This document shows positions 13,524 through 24,961 of a stretch of DNA of 64,000 nucleotides, piece after piece. The notes under the pieces are model-generated. The model had not been told where the DNA came from, did no database searches, and saw nothing but the letters and a program-made list of their open reading frames with translations. Each line of letters opens with the position of its first letter. Position 1 is the stretch's first letter. The stretch is from Serilophus lunatus (Eukaryota > Chordata > Aves > Passeriformes > Eurylaimidae): positions 912,895 through 976,894 of the forward strand of contig VXBA01003135.1 of NCBI GenBank assembly GCA_013399895.1, given 5' to 3'. Made by a program: the position numbers and the translations under genes.

Positions 13524-14098
13524 GTAACTATTGTCTAAGCTTACTATCCAAGTACCCAAAGCAAAAACAAGAAGCACAAGAGAATCATGTCTGTCTTTCT
13601 AAACAAATGTATCTCAAATTTTGGAGGAAATAGAAAGAAGAAAGACAAGTCACTTTGCAGCTCAAAGTAGGAGAAGTAGTTTGAAGTCATACAACTGAGA
13701 CACTGGGGAGAGTCAGAAGTTAATCTTTTCCATCCACTTTCGGGGTGAACAAGGTACAGTAGGACAGAAACAACAATTTCTGCTTTTCCCTTTGCTTGGC
13801 ATGAAAACAACCCAACAATCCACACACTCTCTTTCATAGAGCACAACATTCTGTACTTTTATTTCTGTCTTGTGAAGCTTTAAATACAAGACTTGCTACT
13901 CTTTTTTTTTTCTTCTTGTAACAAAGCAATTCTCTGCACTCTTCTTTCCCATTATCAAACTGCATTTATTAATTGCCAATTTATACTGTAACAATTCTTA
14001 GTATAGTCTGATCAGTCAAAATCCACTTATTCCTAGTGCCATGCCTCATGTACCTTTCATAAAGATTATTAGCATTTGTATTTTATTCAGCCTGAGAT

Positions 14099-14124
14099 CC
14101 AAGATCACAGACCAAGATCACAGA
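14099..14124. repeat. 13-base perfect tandem duplication
   Basis: CCAAGATCACAGA occurs twice with no spacer, at 14099-14111 and 14112-14124. It lies 41 bases before the GCCCT pentamer repeat, so this short segment has slipped more than once. Confidence 0.95.
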
Positions 14125-14165
14125 CCCTGTGCCAGCACAACACAACAGTAATTTGAGATAGCTCA

Positions 14166-14185
14166 GCCCTGCCCTGCCCTGCCCT
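14166..14185. repeat. GCCCT pentanucleotide repeat, four units
   Basis: Four perfect GCCCT units are followed by a partial G. It is a short microsatellite and is GC-rich relative to its surroundings. Confidence 0.95.
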
Positions 14186-17100
14186 GTAGAGGAGAAGCAC
14201 CACTTTGATTCCTCTTTCACAGGCAGAGAACTGTGACACAGTAATCAAGTGATCTGCCTGAGGAAACCAGGGATGCTGCTAAGAGAGATTAGATTGAAAT
14301 CTATAATCCTTGACACCTAGATAAGTACTTATGACAAGACTGTGGAGAATGCTGGCTCTTTCCACCTTTCTGTAAAATAACCTGAATAAAATCTAAATAG
14401 ATTTATACCATCTCTGTGTTGAATTCAAATGGATATGGATTCATATTTTGCCAGGTTCTTCTACTGTGGACTACTTGTTCTTATACATCTAAAGCTGAAT
14501 ACAATATGAAATTATTTTATAAAGTACTGTATAATTAAAGTATTTCTTTTTATTCTTTGAGACTGCCCAGTAATACCCATCAGTATCAATCCCTCGCTTA
14601 ATACCAACCATGATACAAAACCAGAAATTCCAGCATTCCTGATGCAAGGATTTATAGCAAACTTTGTGAGAAAACTACTAGCTGGACTAATCCTTGCCTT
14701 GACATTTTGGAGTATGGGACTAGAAGCCTAATTGCTTTCTTATGAGACACAGCATCGGTCAGGTGGCAGGGAAGTATGTATATCCCCTGAAATCACATGC
14801 AGCACTGTCAGACTAATGTCACATTTTTAGAATATACTGGCTACCAAGAGTGCAGTTCTGTCATTTCCTCAATGCACACATCTTCAACATCCAGAAATCT
14901 TCCAGGAAAAATCACAACTAATGGACCATACAGCAGAGCTTTACAAAACTGCCCTGTAAATAAGAGCTATAATGAACAGTCATTGGTATTGGAATACGGA
15001 GCTGTGTCCATTTGCAAGGAAGTAAAGCCAGATGGGGATGTTTAATTCACTCTCACTTTGGTTTGATGTTCTCTGCATAATTCTTGTACCAATCCCCTCG
15101 ATACTCTCAGACTGTTTTGCATAGGCAAGGACACACTGGCACCCAACACATTAATCTTCATATACCTGTTCCAATTGTGCAGTGCCAATAGATACAACAA
15201 CCCATAATAATACAGGTTATAATTTCCCAGCTCCTAAATTGTATTGGGCAATGGAATAAGTCAAAGGTACTGGTGAAAAGAGTTTGTGTCATTACAAATT
15301 ATACTGTAAAGATTTTCCTTCATCCCAGTAGCATTTTACTGTAGGAGCAGAAAGATCTGGAAAAATAATAATTTCTAGCATTCAAAATTCCCAGAGCCCA
15401 GAGAGTGGCATGGAGCCACATGATTCAGAATGGCAAATAAATAAAGAATATAAGTGTATTCACTCTCAAATTACACCCACAAAATTTTAATGTAAAACTT
15501 TAGCTCTCAACTTTTCTATCAGCTTTCAATGGTAATTACCTTCCTCAGAGTAAGGAAGTGTCCACTGTGACTAAACTGCATAAAGGTATTTTTTCAAATG
15601 TCCACAGACATGTACATGTGAATACTTCTATTATATTAATAAAACAAATTAATTCAAAAGTCTTAGTAACATTAAGCATGACATTCCACTGTAAATATCT
15701 AATGCTAATAGAAAATTCATTTGCTTATTTTTTAAGAAAAGATGTTTTGAAACAAAATTTTCTGGATAGCCTCACACTCTAAAGCAGAAAAAAGTTTTTA
15801 TAAATCAGAATATTTTATATCTTCTAATAGATTAAAATCTGTTTTTAAAGACTTTGAAGCTGAACTTTTTTTTGTTTTCTAAGTGCAATTTCAGATGTTT
15901 GCATTCATATAAAATAGCATAAAACTTTTATACATTAACATATAACAGGATTATAATTAGTCTTTGCTAATATCACCTCAAGACCATCCACATGCAAGGC
16001 TCCTTTCCATTATAAAACTTTGATAGAAATCATAAATTAATGAATTTTTTTCTCTGTACTTTATCCCATATCACTGGCTTAAAAGTAAATAGTCCTTTAA
16101 AATGAGATAGTATGTGCATTGTTAATACTTTTTGCTCAGATCAGCCACGTGTAAAATAGGTGTATGTTCACGTAATTGGCTACAGTATTTTGCTACGTGG
16201 TTAAATGCATGATTTCCTCTAATAGAATGCCAGTGTGCTCTACATCACATTTTCTACTTCATAAAGATCAAATGAGCTGTGACCACAGGCTCCCAAACTT
16301 AATGGAAAGTTCACTCAGTGACTTCCGAGTTTAAATTGTCCCTTTCTACCATAAATCAATAGATTTAAACCACATTAATGGATCTCTTCACCAAAAGATT
16401 TAATCCCAAGTGATGAAAAAAGTAGATCAAAAAGTCAGATTTATCACTCTTGCAGCACACCAAACTGAAGCCCCTGCACATTTATAATACAACAGAAGAC
16501 ACACCTGTCTATGTATCCATGTACCTTTGCACACATACCAGCAGATTCCAAAGTTTGCTTTGTGAAAAGCTGGAAGAAATCATTACAAAGCTATGAAGTT
16601 TTAGTCCTTTACTGCTCAAAATTTGTTTCCTCCCAACAAGGATACAAATGCCTGAACAACAGACCAAATCCACCTCCATTTACAAATATATAAAGATGCA
16701 AAACACCTCCACACAACTGTAGTTAAGGATTTTTTGAAGCCGAAGAATTATGTGTACTTATGTTTAACAATTGCAGAAATTTGGAACATCATCTAAAAAA
16801 AGAAGACAGAATTAGCAGCCTACTTTTCATTTCTTCATTGATTTTATTATACTTTTATATGGATACCTCAATCCACAAGAAAACAAGTCTAAATAAAATC
16901 AAGGATCTGTGTACCTACAGATTTTCAATATGCTTACCAAGTCTTTAAATATTCTATATGGAGATCTAAGCCCTAATCAGCATTTTTAGTAACTTCAGAA
17001 ACCTTTTAATCATAGACTAGGAACATCAGAACATAAACCTAGAGGATATGTCTGAGACACGAAAATAAGGAATGATATGTAGCGGCACTCACAGATGAAC

Positions 17101-19032
17101 AGACTGATTCTCATGACAGCTCAAAAACATTTAAGCAGGAACCAATGAGTACATTCAAATAAGTTTTGCTAGTGGATTAATTAAGATTGGTAAATTAAAT
17201 TAGAGAACTTCCAAGAATCAGGTTAGAGGTTCCATACACACAGAAGTTCCTTAACAATCAGCAGGTGTATGGAAACTTTTGATGGTCATCTGCAGGACTG
17301 AGACTGAGGCCATTTTGTCATAATCATTAGGACAAAGTAGAATAAATAAAGAAAATTAAAACAGGAATAACTCCAAGTGAATGTCACCTGAGGTCAGAAC
17401 TAGGAGGTTTGTGTTCTTCATGGAGTCAACTTAAACTTAGGGGCACTAATTGGCTCCAAAAGAGAGGCAAGCAAAGTTTAAAAAAGGAATATGGTACTTG
17501 CAGGGCCTCTTATAAAAGAGCATAATTTTGTAAGAAATCGACTTTTTCAAAGCACAGAAACTGAAGTGGGAACTGAAAGCACCAGCCTAAATGCAAAATG
17601 GGAACCACAGAAAAATCAATGATTCCAATTTGTAAAGAAAGCACAAATCAAATATTGTTAATATGATATATAAGCACAATATAAACAATGTATACTACAC
17701 ACATTAAGAATAAATTGCTTGAATAAATTCTATTATAATGAAAAATACTGCAAACAACCTGCTGACGTGTTAGGAAAGTGAAAATAATAACACTGACATT
17801 ATTAGTACTATATGCTGTTTCCTAGTGATTTCCCAGGATCATCTGTTTTCACTTCCAGCAGTTGTTTAAATCCCTTTTTTGCCCCACCAAATCTAGTTCT
17901 GTTTTACATTCATTATACACTCAGACAAGCAGTCTAATGTTTATACTATAATTCTCACTTCACTGCAAACAAAAAGAGACAACACTTTTCCATTCTCAAT
18001 TTAAGAAGCTGTTGATGGTTTCAGCAGGTGACTGCAAGTTTTGGGAAAGGTAATATTGTTGGTAGCTGAATTCTTCTCTCAAAGTAAGTAAAACAACCCT
18101 TAGAGGAAAAAGTAAGAATCCCTGACACTTCAAGACAGAAGGGGAATATGTTCCCACACAAAATACGGTCAAATCTAACTCCAAGGATGAGAGAAGAAAC
18201 CTTGTAAAGAACTGTTGTATTGGTTGAAGAATCCAACCTGTTACCGGTGCTGCTTCTCATCCCAAGATTTCACACACTACAAATCATCACCTGTACAAAC
18301 AAAATTACCAATCTAAACCCCTATGCCTTCTCTTTAAATTCAGTCTGCATAAAAATCCTAAGCATTATTTTATAATAAAATTCCAGATTGATATAAAAAG
18401 GAGGGTTGTTTGGGGGGTTTTTTGAATCACACACTAATCAATTCAGACACACACACTCCCCTCATGCCAATGTCCAACAGCTGAAAGACAATTTAATTTA
18501 ATAGCTTTGGAGAGCATGGATAGTAACTGAGGGCACTGCATACTGAGGACATCTACATCATGGAAATTATCATTGCAAATATATCTTTCTCACAATCTCA
18601 AAATAGTAAATAGATGGCCATGGGTTTGCCAGAAGATACATTTTTTTTTCCCTGGGGACTGTTTCTTCACAATGGACCCGAAGAGTAAGAACAACATGGA
18701 AAACAGAATGAAGAAGCTTTAGCAGCTGCTGCCCATATAATTTTTTGGCTGAAATATTAGCAGAAAATACATTTATTTATGATCATTCCTTAAGAAATCT
18801 TCCCTCAACTTTTTCCTCCTAAGATTAATCACTTCAGGGCTACATTTTTAACATGCTACTACTTATAAAGAACTTACTTCAGGTCATTAATTCTGCTTAT
18901 CCAAATTGCCTCATATACTCCAACACTTTATGTTTTATTTTGTGGAATCATTAAAAATGCATCACAAATTGAAAAGTAAACAATCCAGCTGCCACTGAAA
19001 CACAGTCAGTTTAGAGCTTTATACTGAATGTG

Positions 19033-19047
19033 AAGGAAGGAAGGAGG
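19033..19047. repeat. Short GGAA tetranucleotide repeat
   Basis: Three to four GGAA units are followed by GGAGGG. It is simple sequence about 160 bases from the CR1 3' terminus at 19.2 kb. Confidence 0.8.
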
Positions 19048-19204
19048 GTAAACAAATAATAACAATGAATCTCACTTGCAACACTGTCACTTTTATTGCT
19101 TTTCCTACAACTTTCAGGCAGTGAAATGGGCTCAACAGCTCAGCCTCCCTAATAAAATAAATACACACATCTGTATGTGTATTTATAAACCCTTCCAGGA
19201 CAAA

Positions 19205-19560
19205 GAACTGCAGAATGATTGAGGCCAGAAAGATAGATCTCTGGAGGTCAATTAGCTCAAATTGGAGCTCTTGCTCAAATTGGACTTACTTTCAAAATGA
19301 TGTAAGTTCTCATGGCCCTACCTAGTTCTGCTTTCAGTATCAGTATCAAGTACAGAAGGTCTACAGTTTCTCTGGAACCCTTGGGAAGGTATTCTCTCTC
19401 CTCCTCCTCCTCTGCCTCATTTCTAATGAGCATTTCCCCCCACTGCCACCTGCAATCACTGTCTTGTTCTTCTGCTGTGTACCCCCGAAAGAACCCTCAC
19501 TTCTAATGCCTTGTCTCTGTAGTCTCCTATGAAGTGTCTGACAGCCGCTCTCAACATTAT
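19205..19560 (-). mobile_element. CR1 LINE 3' end, older copy, minus strand
   Basis: On the plus strand, GCAGAATGATTGAGGCC leads into a degraded form of the CR1 antisense 3' block: ATCTCTGGAGGTCAATTAG, then CTCTTGCTCAAATTGGAC. Farther on, CTTGTTCTTCTGCTGTGTAC followed by CCCCGAAAGAACCCTCAC parallels the consensus stretch CTTGTCC...CTGGGCACCCCCGAAAAGAGCC. The 3' terminus is near 19205. The element extends about 350 bases and carries several gaps and substitutions, so it is more diverged than the copy at 11.54 kb. A 103-codon minus-strand frame (19456-19767) overlaps the distal part but does not match CR1 protein. Confidence 0.75.
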
Positions 19561-21652
19561 CTGCTGGTACATTACATGCTCCAGCCTCCACTCAAAACCT
19601 TTCTTTCTGTGTTCATAATGCTCCAGACATGGCTTCAAGAGTGTCCAAAAAGGCCAACAGTAGTCATTAAGCCTTCCTACAAAATAATCCTTATTTTTAA
19701 GTTTTAATGTCAGTACAATGGGATCTTGGGGAGATAAGCTTTCAGTGGTGCTGCTCACAAAACTCACAGCTTGAAAAACTAAACCTAGTCAATAAACACA
19801 ACAGTCTCATTATCCATTTTTTCTCTTGTTTATGAAGCACATACCAAAGGGCTCATACTGGCAGCATTCCTGCCTACAGGAAGAGGGGAACAGAAATTAA
19901 ATTTGTCTCAAATCAATTTCAATCAATTCCTAAGTCCCAGAACCACTGCAAGTTATTACTAATCTTTCCCTTGTTTATTAATAGAATTTATTTGGACTAC
20001 AGACTATTTTAAGGGTACTGCCCCTAGATTTTGGCTTCAATCACGTTTCACCTGTTGCCAGTTTGCTGAAAAGAAGCACTGAAAGACCCTTCTTATTGGT
20101 TCCATTATCGGGCAGCTTCCCTACCTTTAGCCATAGGGATAAGAACATGTTCAATGGTCCCATCTTAATTACCAGAACTGGCTGGGGAGGGCGAGTGGCT
20201 AAAGGACAACGCAGTGACTGTGAAGGACACTTCTAATCTTATCAGAGGTTTCTTAGGAAAAAAGAAATACAACTTCTATCTCCACCCCAGTCATTAGTCA
20301 GATACAAACAGCTATTTGACTTGCCATGGTTATAAGCTGTATTATCACTGTCCACGCTCTCGCTTTATGCACTTTATCAGTAGATGGATGATGGCCCACT
20401 ACCAATTCCAGTTAATGGGGTTAGACATATTTCCAAACAGCGTGTGCATGGGAGAGGTATCTACATGGGAACAGGGAATGATTCACTGCACCAGTCTTGT
20501 GTATGAGCAAGGAATTTTAAGAGAGGCACATTTTAACAAATAAATCTAATTTTCCTTACACAACTTACTTTCTGATAAGGACCCATAGCAGAAAAGCATT
20601 TTTTCTTCTCCCTTCTTTTGTCCATTATTTTAAAATAAATAAATGCAAGACCACAGTTTCCAATTAAAACCCACTACTTACGTTTTTGATGCGAGACACA
20701 TTTTGAGGGCAAGGCTTTGCTTGTTCTAGTCCTTTTGGTTTTCAGTTTTTACAGACTATTATAAAATGCATAAAAACTACTTAACAGCAATTTTATAGAG
20801 TCTTTTCAGTTATTATTCCCAATTATTAACTACAATTATTTAGCAATTACTGCAATATATACCACCAAGTTAAGAATTTACGTTTTCCATGTGTATTGCT
20901 AAGATTTTGTATTTTCATTTTAAGCATTTAAACCACATAAAGCTGCATAAAACAAATTTTTCCATTTCTGAATTAATTTGTATTTTATGTTTAAACTATT
21001 ACCTTTGTGCACTAAAATACCAACAACACACAAGTAATTATTTTCCAAATCGTAACATAGATTTCTCCATCTCAACTATCTATAGCTGCTCTTGTCAGAG
21101 CAGTCAAGATTTCCTTTATTTCTACAGAATTAATAAAGGGGCAAGTGTCTAAAAAGTCATGATTTACAATTATTAAATCCTCATGAGCTTCAACGTAGCT
21201 TAGTTACCTCAAATCTACAGGTGACTTGCAAAGAATTAATAAATGGAATTTTAGCAGAAGAAATGTACACGAATAAAATATAGTCAGTGCACAGCAATTA
21301 CATTTCACTTGTATCTTCCATGTTCCTTTCAGTGCTTGATTGCAAAGCAATACCATTAAAAAAAATTTAAAATCCCAGAATATTTCCCCTCCTATCCTCC
21401 CCCTTCATCTTGTTACACACATTCTCTTACAGGAAAACTACAGATTCTAATCTTCTTCCTCACTTGCTTATGCCAAAGCCTCCACTTCTCCTTCTTTCCC
21501 TGACGCAACACTCGGCTCCAGAGTTCTGCTCAGAACCATCAGCAATCTCCCCTCCAGTCTGCTCACAGTGTTATGTGTCTCAGGACTCCAGAAGAGGAGA
21601 TGATCTGTAAATTCAACTATCCCGATGGAAATACGAGGCAACTACAGACTCC

Positions 21653-21685
21653 CACAAATCCTCTGCGAGCTCTTGAGGATTTGTG
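21653..21685. repeat. Perfect 11-base inverted repeat, 11-base loop
   Basis: CACAAATCCTC at 21653-21663 is the exact reverse complement of GAGGATTTGTG at 21675-21685. The loop TGCGAGCTCTT separates them. Transcribed from either strand it would form an 11-bp stem, and three more pairs (TCC with GGA) are possible across a two-base bulge. It is shorter than a usual microRNA precursor. No adjacent terminator or transposon ends are seen. Confidence 0.85.
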
Positions 21686-23769
21686 AAGGGAAAACATTGT
21701 TCCATGTCCCTTCAGTGTTTGCTGAACATTTGTCTACACAAAAGCCTTGTCTTTTTCATGATGAGCAATTAAGTGGGAGATTTAAAATGACAAAGAAAAT
21801 GAAGGAGAGTCAGGTGATTAATATTCTAGCACCTATTAGAAAATTCCAGCTTTAGTCATGAGCATATAATGCTCTCCAAGCACACATTGTGGTGCTGCTA
21901 ATGGAGTTCTCTATTGCTAGAAAGCAAAATCAAAAGCTCCATTGAAACAAATATTGCAGATTACTCTGACAAAGGTAAAAGTCCAGCAGGGATAAGAGAG
22001 ACCCATAAGACAAGTAAGAAAACAAAAATCACATTCTGAGTGCAAGCAGGATATACAGGCACCTCTTGAGAGGGAGATTTTTCAACTGATACTAATAGAG
22101 ATGAAAATGAAACATAGCAATCCTTTTATACCAGTATTTCCAGTCAGTTGTCTGGTGCCACTTCCTACACTGGGGTAACCCAGCCTGGACTCCACCTGCT
22201 CCTTCAGTGGCGTAAGTCTCCTGGAAGGTCAGATCTACTAGAGCCGAGCAGATGCATCCCTCTGCAGTCATGAGAGGGTGTGAATATCTGCTCTGCATTG
22301 CTTACATTCCATAAAGACAGAATTGCACTCCTACATTTTGAGCTGTCATGTTTCTTCAGTCACAACTCCTTTTTATCCAATGGCCAAAGAAGTGGCTAGC
22401 TGCTCATATGACATCAAGGATGATGCAAAGTGGAAAGCACTTTAACACTGGAACTAGAACTAAATAATGATTTTCTCTTGTTACACATAAACTTTCTTTC
22501 TCAAAGAGTATTTTATGTTTCACCACAATTTTTAACATTTACTTTTTATTTGGTCAGAAATTATGTAAGAAAGCTGATTGCAGTTAAATAATTCACAGTA
22601 AATATAAGTAAGACAACAAATTTAATTCCTGGTGGCACTAAAATTACCAAAGAGATGCTTTTGACAAGTAGACAAGGCAAATTTTCCTGCTCATTGTCAT
22701 ATAAATTATAAAGCAAGCTGCCAAGAAACACCTCAGAACAGATAGTCTGAATCTGGTAACTATTTTGTACATCTCTGCATAACTAAAGCACTGCTGAACT
22801 AACTGTGAGTCAGGGAACACGCTATAATGGAGATTTCCCATAGTGTGGCAAAAAATCCACAAGGGTAATTTAAGCAGCACTTTAAGAACATCTCTTTTAA
22901 ACTTCTAAATAAAGACATTCAGAAGTTCGTGTAATTGCCTGGAATCTCTGGAGTCAGATCAGAAAACAAATTCTGTCAAAGGATTTCCTTACAGTGAAGG
23001 GTCACCCCAAAAACTAACAGGCAAAGACAGCAAGTGCATTAGATCAAGTGACCAAATCCACCATCAGCTTGACAGTGGGAGAAAGGAGTCAGAAAATTAA
23101 CCAGCCTCTAACTAGAAGACTAATACCTAAACAGGGAAAAGAAGGGCAAGGGAATTGGATATCAATCTATTAGTGGCAGCCCTGGAATGGCTTGTAAAGA
23201 GGATAGATGGAACAAGTAAAATACAAGCTGCAAGTCACCTGTCTGGTAAGTCACTGAGAAAAACAAGCCCTGTAATAACAGTGAGCTTTAGGAGACAAGT
23301 TCATTAGGATTCTGATCCACAGAAAGAGAGGCTGGACATTGCAATGCCAGTTTCTTGCTGAAGCATTCAGTTTTTGCAATAGGAGGTACCTGTAAAAATT
23401 GTAAAGTCACACACATTTCAGAGCCAACTTACTTACCCTAGGATTATTATGCATGATAGGTCTCCTCCCAGCATTCTGAAATGTCAAATCCTCTCTAACT
23501 TCCAAACAAGGAGTGCAATGCAGGTAGCTTTGCAAAAACAAACCAGAATAAGTTCTGGCCTGCATGACAGGACAACTTTTTAATAGACACAGTATGACTA
23601 TAAAGGGACATTGGAAGACAGGCACTTAACTGAGACTCAGGGTAATATTCTCCATTGGGAGTATTAGCACTTAATTGGGAACAAACTAACTGACTGACTT
23701 AATTCTGATGTATTGCACCATCTGTAGAGCACAGGTTATAATTGATAGGCCAGCTGGATGTGAAACAAG

Positions 23770-23792
23770 GTACAGCATGTGAAATGCTGTAC
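23770..23792. repeat. Perfect 9-base inverted repeat, 5-base loop
   Basis: GTACAGCAT at 23770-23778 and ATGCTGTAC at 23784-23792 are exact reverse complements around GTGAA. The structure is short and its function is unknown. Confidence 0.85.
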
Positions 23793-24380
23793 TGTTTCTC
23801 ACTCTTTATTACTTTGCTAAACTACTGAAGTTTAAATTGTCCTTTCCATTAAATGGTCATTGTTTTGTACTTATTCCTTGTTAATTAACATGTTATGAAA
23901 TAGGCCATAGCTGCTAGTGCATGACAAGATTACTACTTTGAAAATCCCCTTGTTATCTCCCTCCACTACAAAATTACCTTAACACTACACAGGAAAGAGG
24001 CCACGGAGTTGTTCATGGTCCCGTGCAAACACATGACTAAGGTAAAGGGATTTCTCAATTCTTATACTCACTCTGACAAACTAAAATCAAATTTCCATTC
24101 AGTTTTCAGCCTAGCTACTCTTAACAGAGAATCTCAAATGTGGGACCAGCAAGGTGAAAATTAGTGGTTTGGGGACTAGGGAGATCTATAGCACTTTCTC
24201 TTCTTTATGCTATTGCTGAGGTCACTTTACATGTTGATTTTTGCTGTTCCCTAACAGACAAAACTGACTTGTCTGCATTCCAAAGTGCTATTGATACCCT
24301 TCATTACACTGTTCCTGTCATGTAACCAAACATGGTTTCTGAAAGACTGGAATTACATTTGAATTAATTTTTATTTTTTA

Positions 24381-24395
24381 TTTTTTTTTTTTTTT
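24381..24395. repeat. Poly(T) tract, 15 bases, with T-rich lead-in
   Basis: A run of 15 T follows a TTTTTA-interrupted T-rich lead-in beginning near 24368. On the minus strand this is an A run, but no retrocopy body is recognised next to it. Confidence 0.9.
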
Positions 24396-24925
24396 AGAAA
24401 AACAGAAACACATTTTAAAGAGCAATGGTTTTCAACAGAAAGGAGCAAGTTTATTTCATAAATGCTTCTCGTGTGTTTCAAACATTTTCTAGGGAAAACA
24501 AAAATAACTTGAAGCTTCTTGTCACCTGAACCACACTGCAAAAGGTCACTGCAGATAGATCAGTGCCAGAGCAGCAGCCATTATCATGATCCAAATGTCC
24601 TGAATTCTTCTATTTTTTCAGTGGCAAATTTGTATCTAACTTCAATTAAATCTCTTTTACAAGCCATTGCTTCATGTCCTGCACATATTAGGAAGTCTCT
24701 GCTCAACAGCAAAAGCACAGAAATACCAGGAGTGTGGAATTTAAAATATGCAATATACACTTTGGTTTAACTATTGTTTTCTCCTGTATCTCCCCTAAAG
24801 TGAGAGAACACATTTATCTTGCCACAAACAGTTAACAATTCTTTTTCATTGACTTCTATGGATTCCGTATTCTTCTCTACAAGAAAGGTAATCAATAAAC
24901 GGAATTCAAACTGGGAAGGGGCCAC

Positions 24926-24961
24926 AGTGCTGTATGTTACACTGTTACACCATACAGCACT
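24926..24961. repeat. Perfect 11-base inverted repeat, 14-base loop
   Basis: AGTGCTGTATG at 24926-24936 pairs exactly with CATACAGCACT at 24951-24961. The 14-base loop contains GTTACACT-GTTACAC-like tandem words. The structure could fold as a hairpin in RNA or as a DNA cruciform. Flanking sequence does not extend the stem. Confidence 0.85.

Larger units (their letters stand above)
11643..19204. other. AT-rich noncoding DNA, no gene recognised
   Basis: No coding or RNA gene is supported. Internal features are a purine-rich plus strand over about 12120-12440, an A/C-rich G-poor patch near 12810-12870, a GGAA-type simple repeat at 13491-13523, a 13-base tandem duplication at 14099-14124 and a GCCCT pentamer repeat at 14166-14185. 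An imperfect inverted repeat containing CACGTG lies at 16145-16200. Open frames of 60-101 codons show no family resemblance. Confidence 0.65.

Noticed and set aside
15608..15619. 12-base palindrome ACATGTACATGT
   Set aside because: It is low in complexity, close to an alternating purine-pyrimidine word, and matches no specific site well.
16145..16200. Imperfect inverted repeat with a CACGTG E-box
   Set aside because: The arms carry mismatches and an inserted base with a loop of about 29 bases, so it is too weak to separate from chance.
19456..19767. 103-codon minus-strand frame
   Set aside because: It overlaps the CR1 3' untranslated remnant and unique flank; no CR1 protein motif or other domain.
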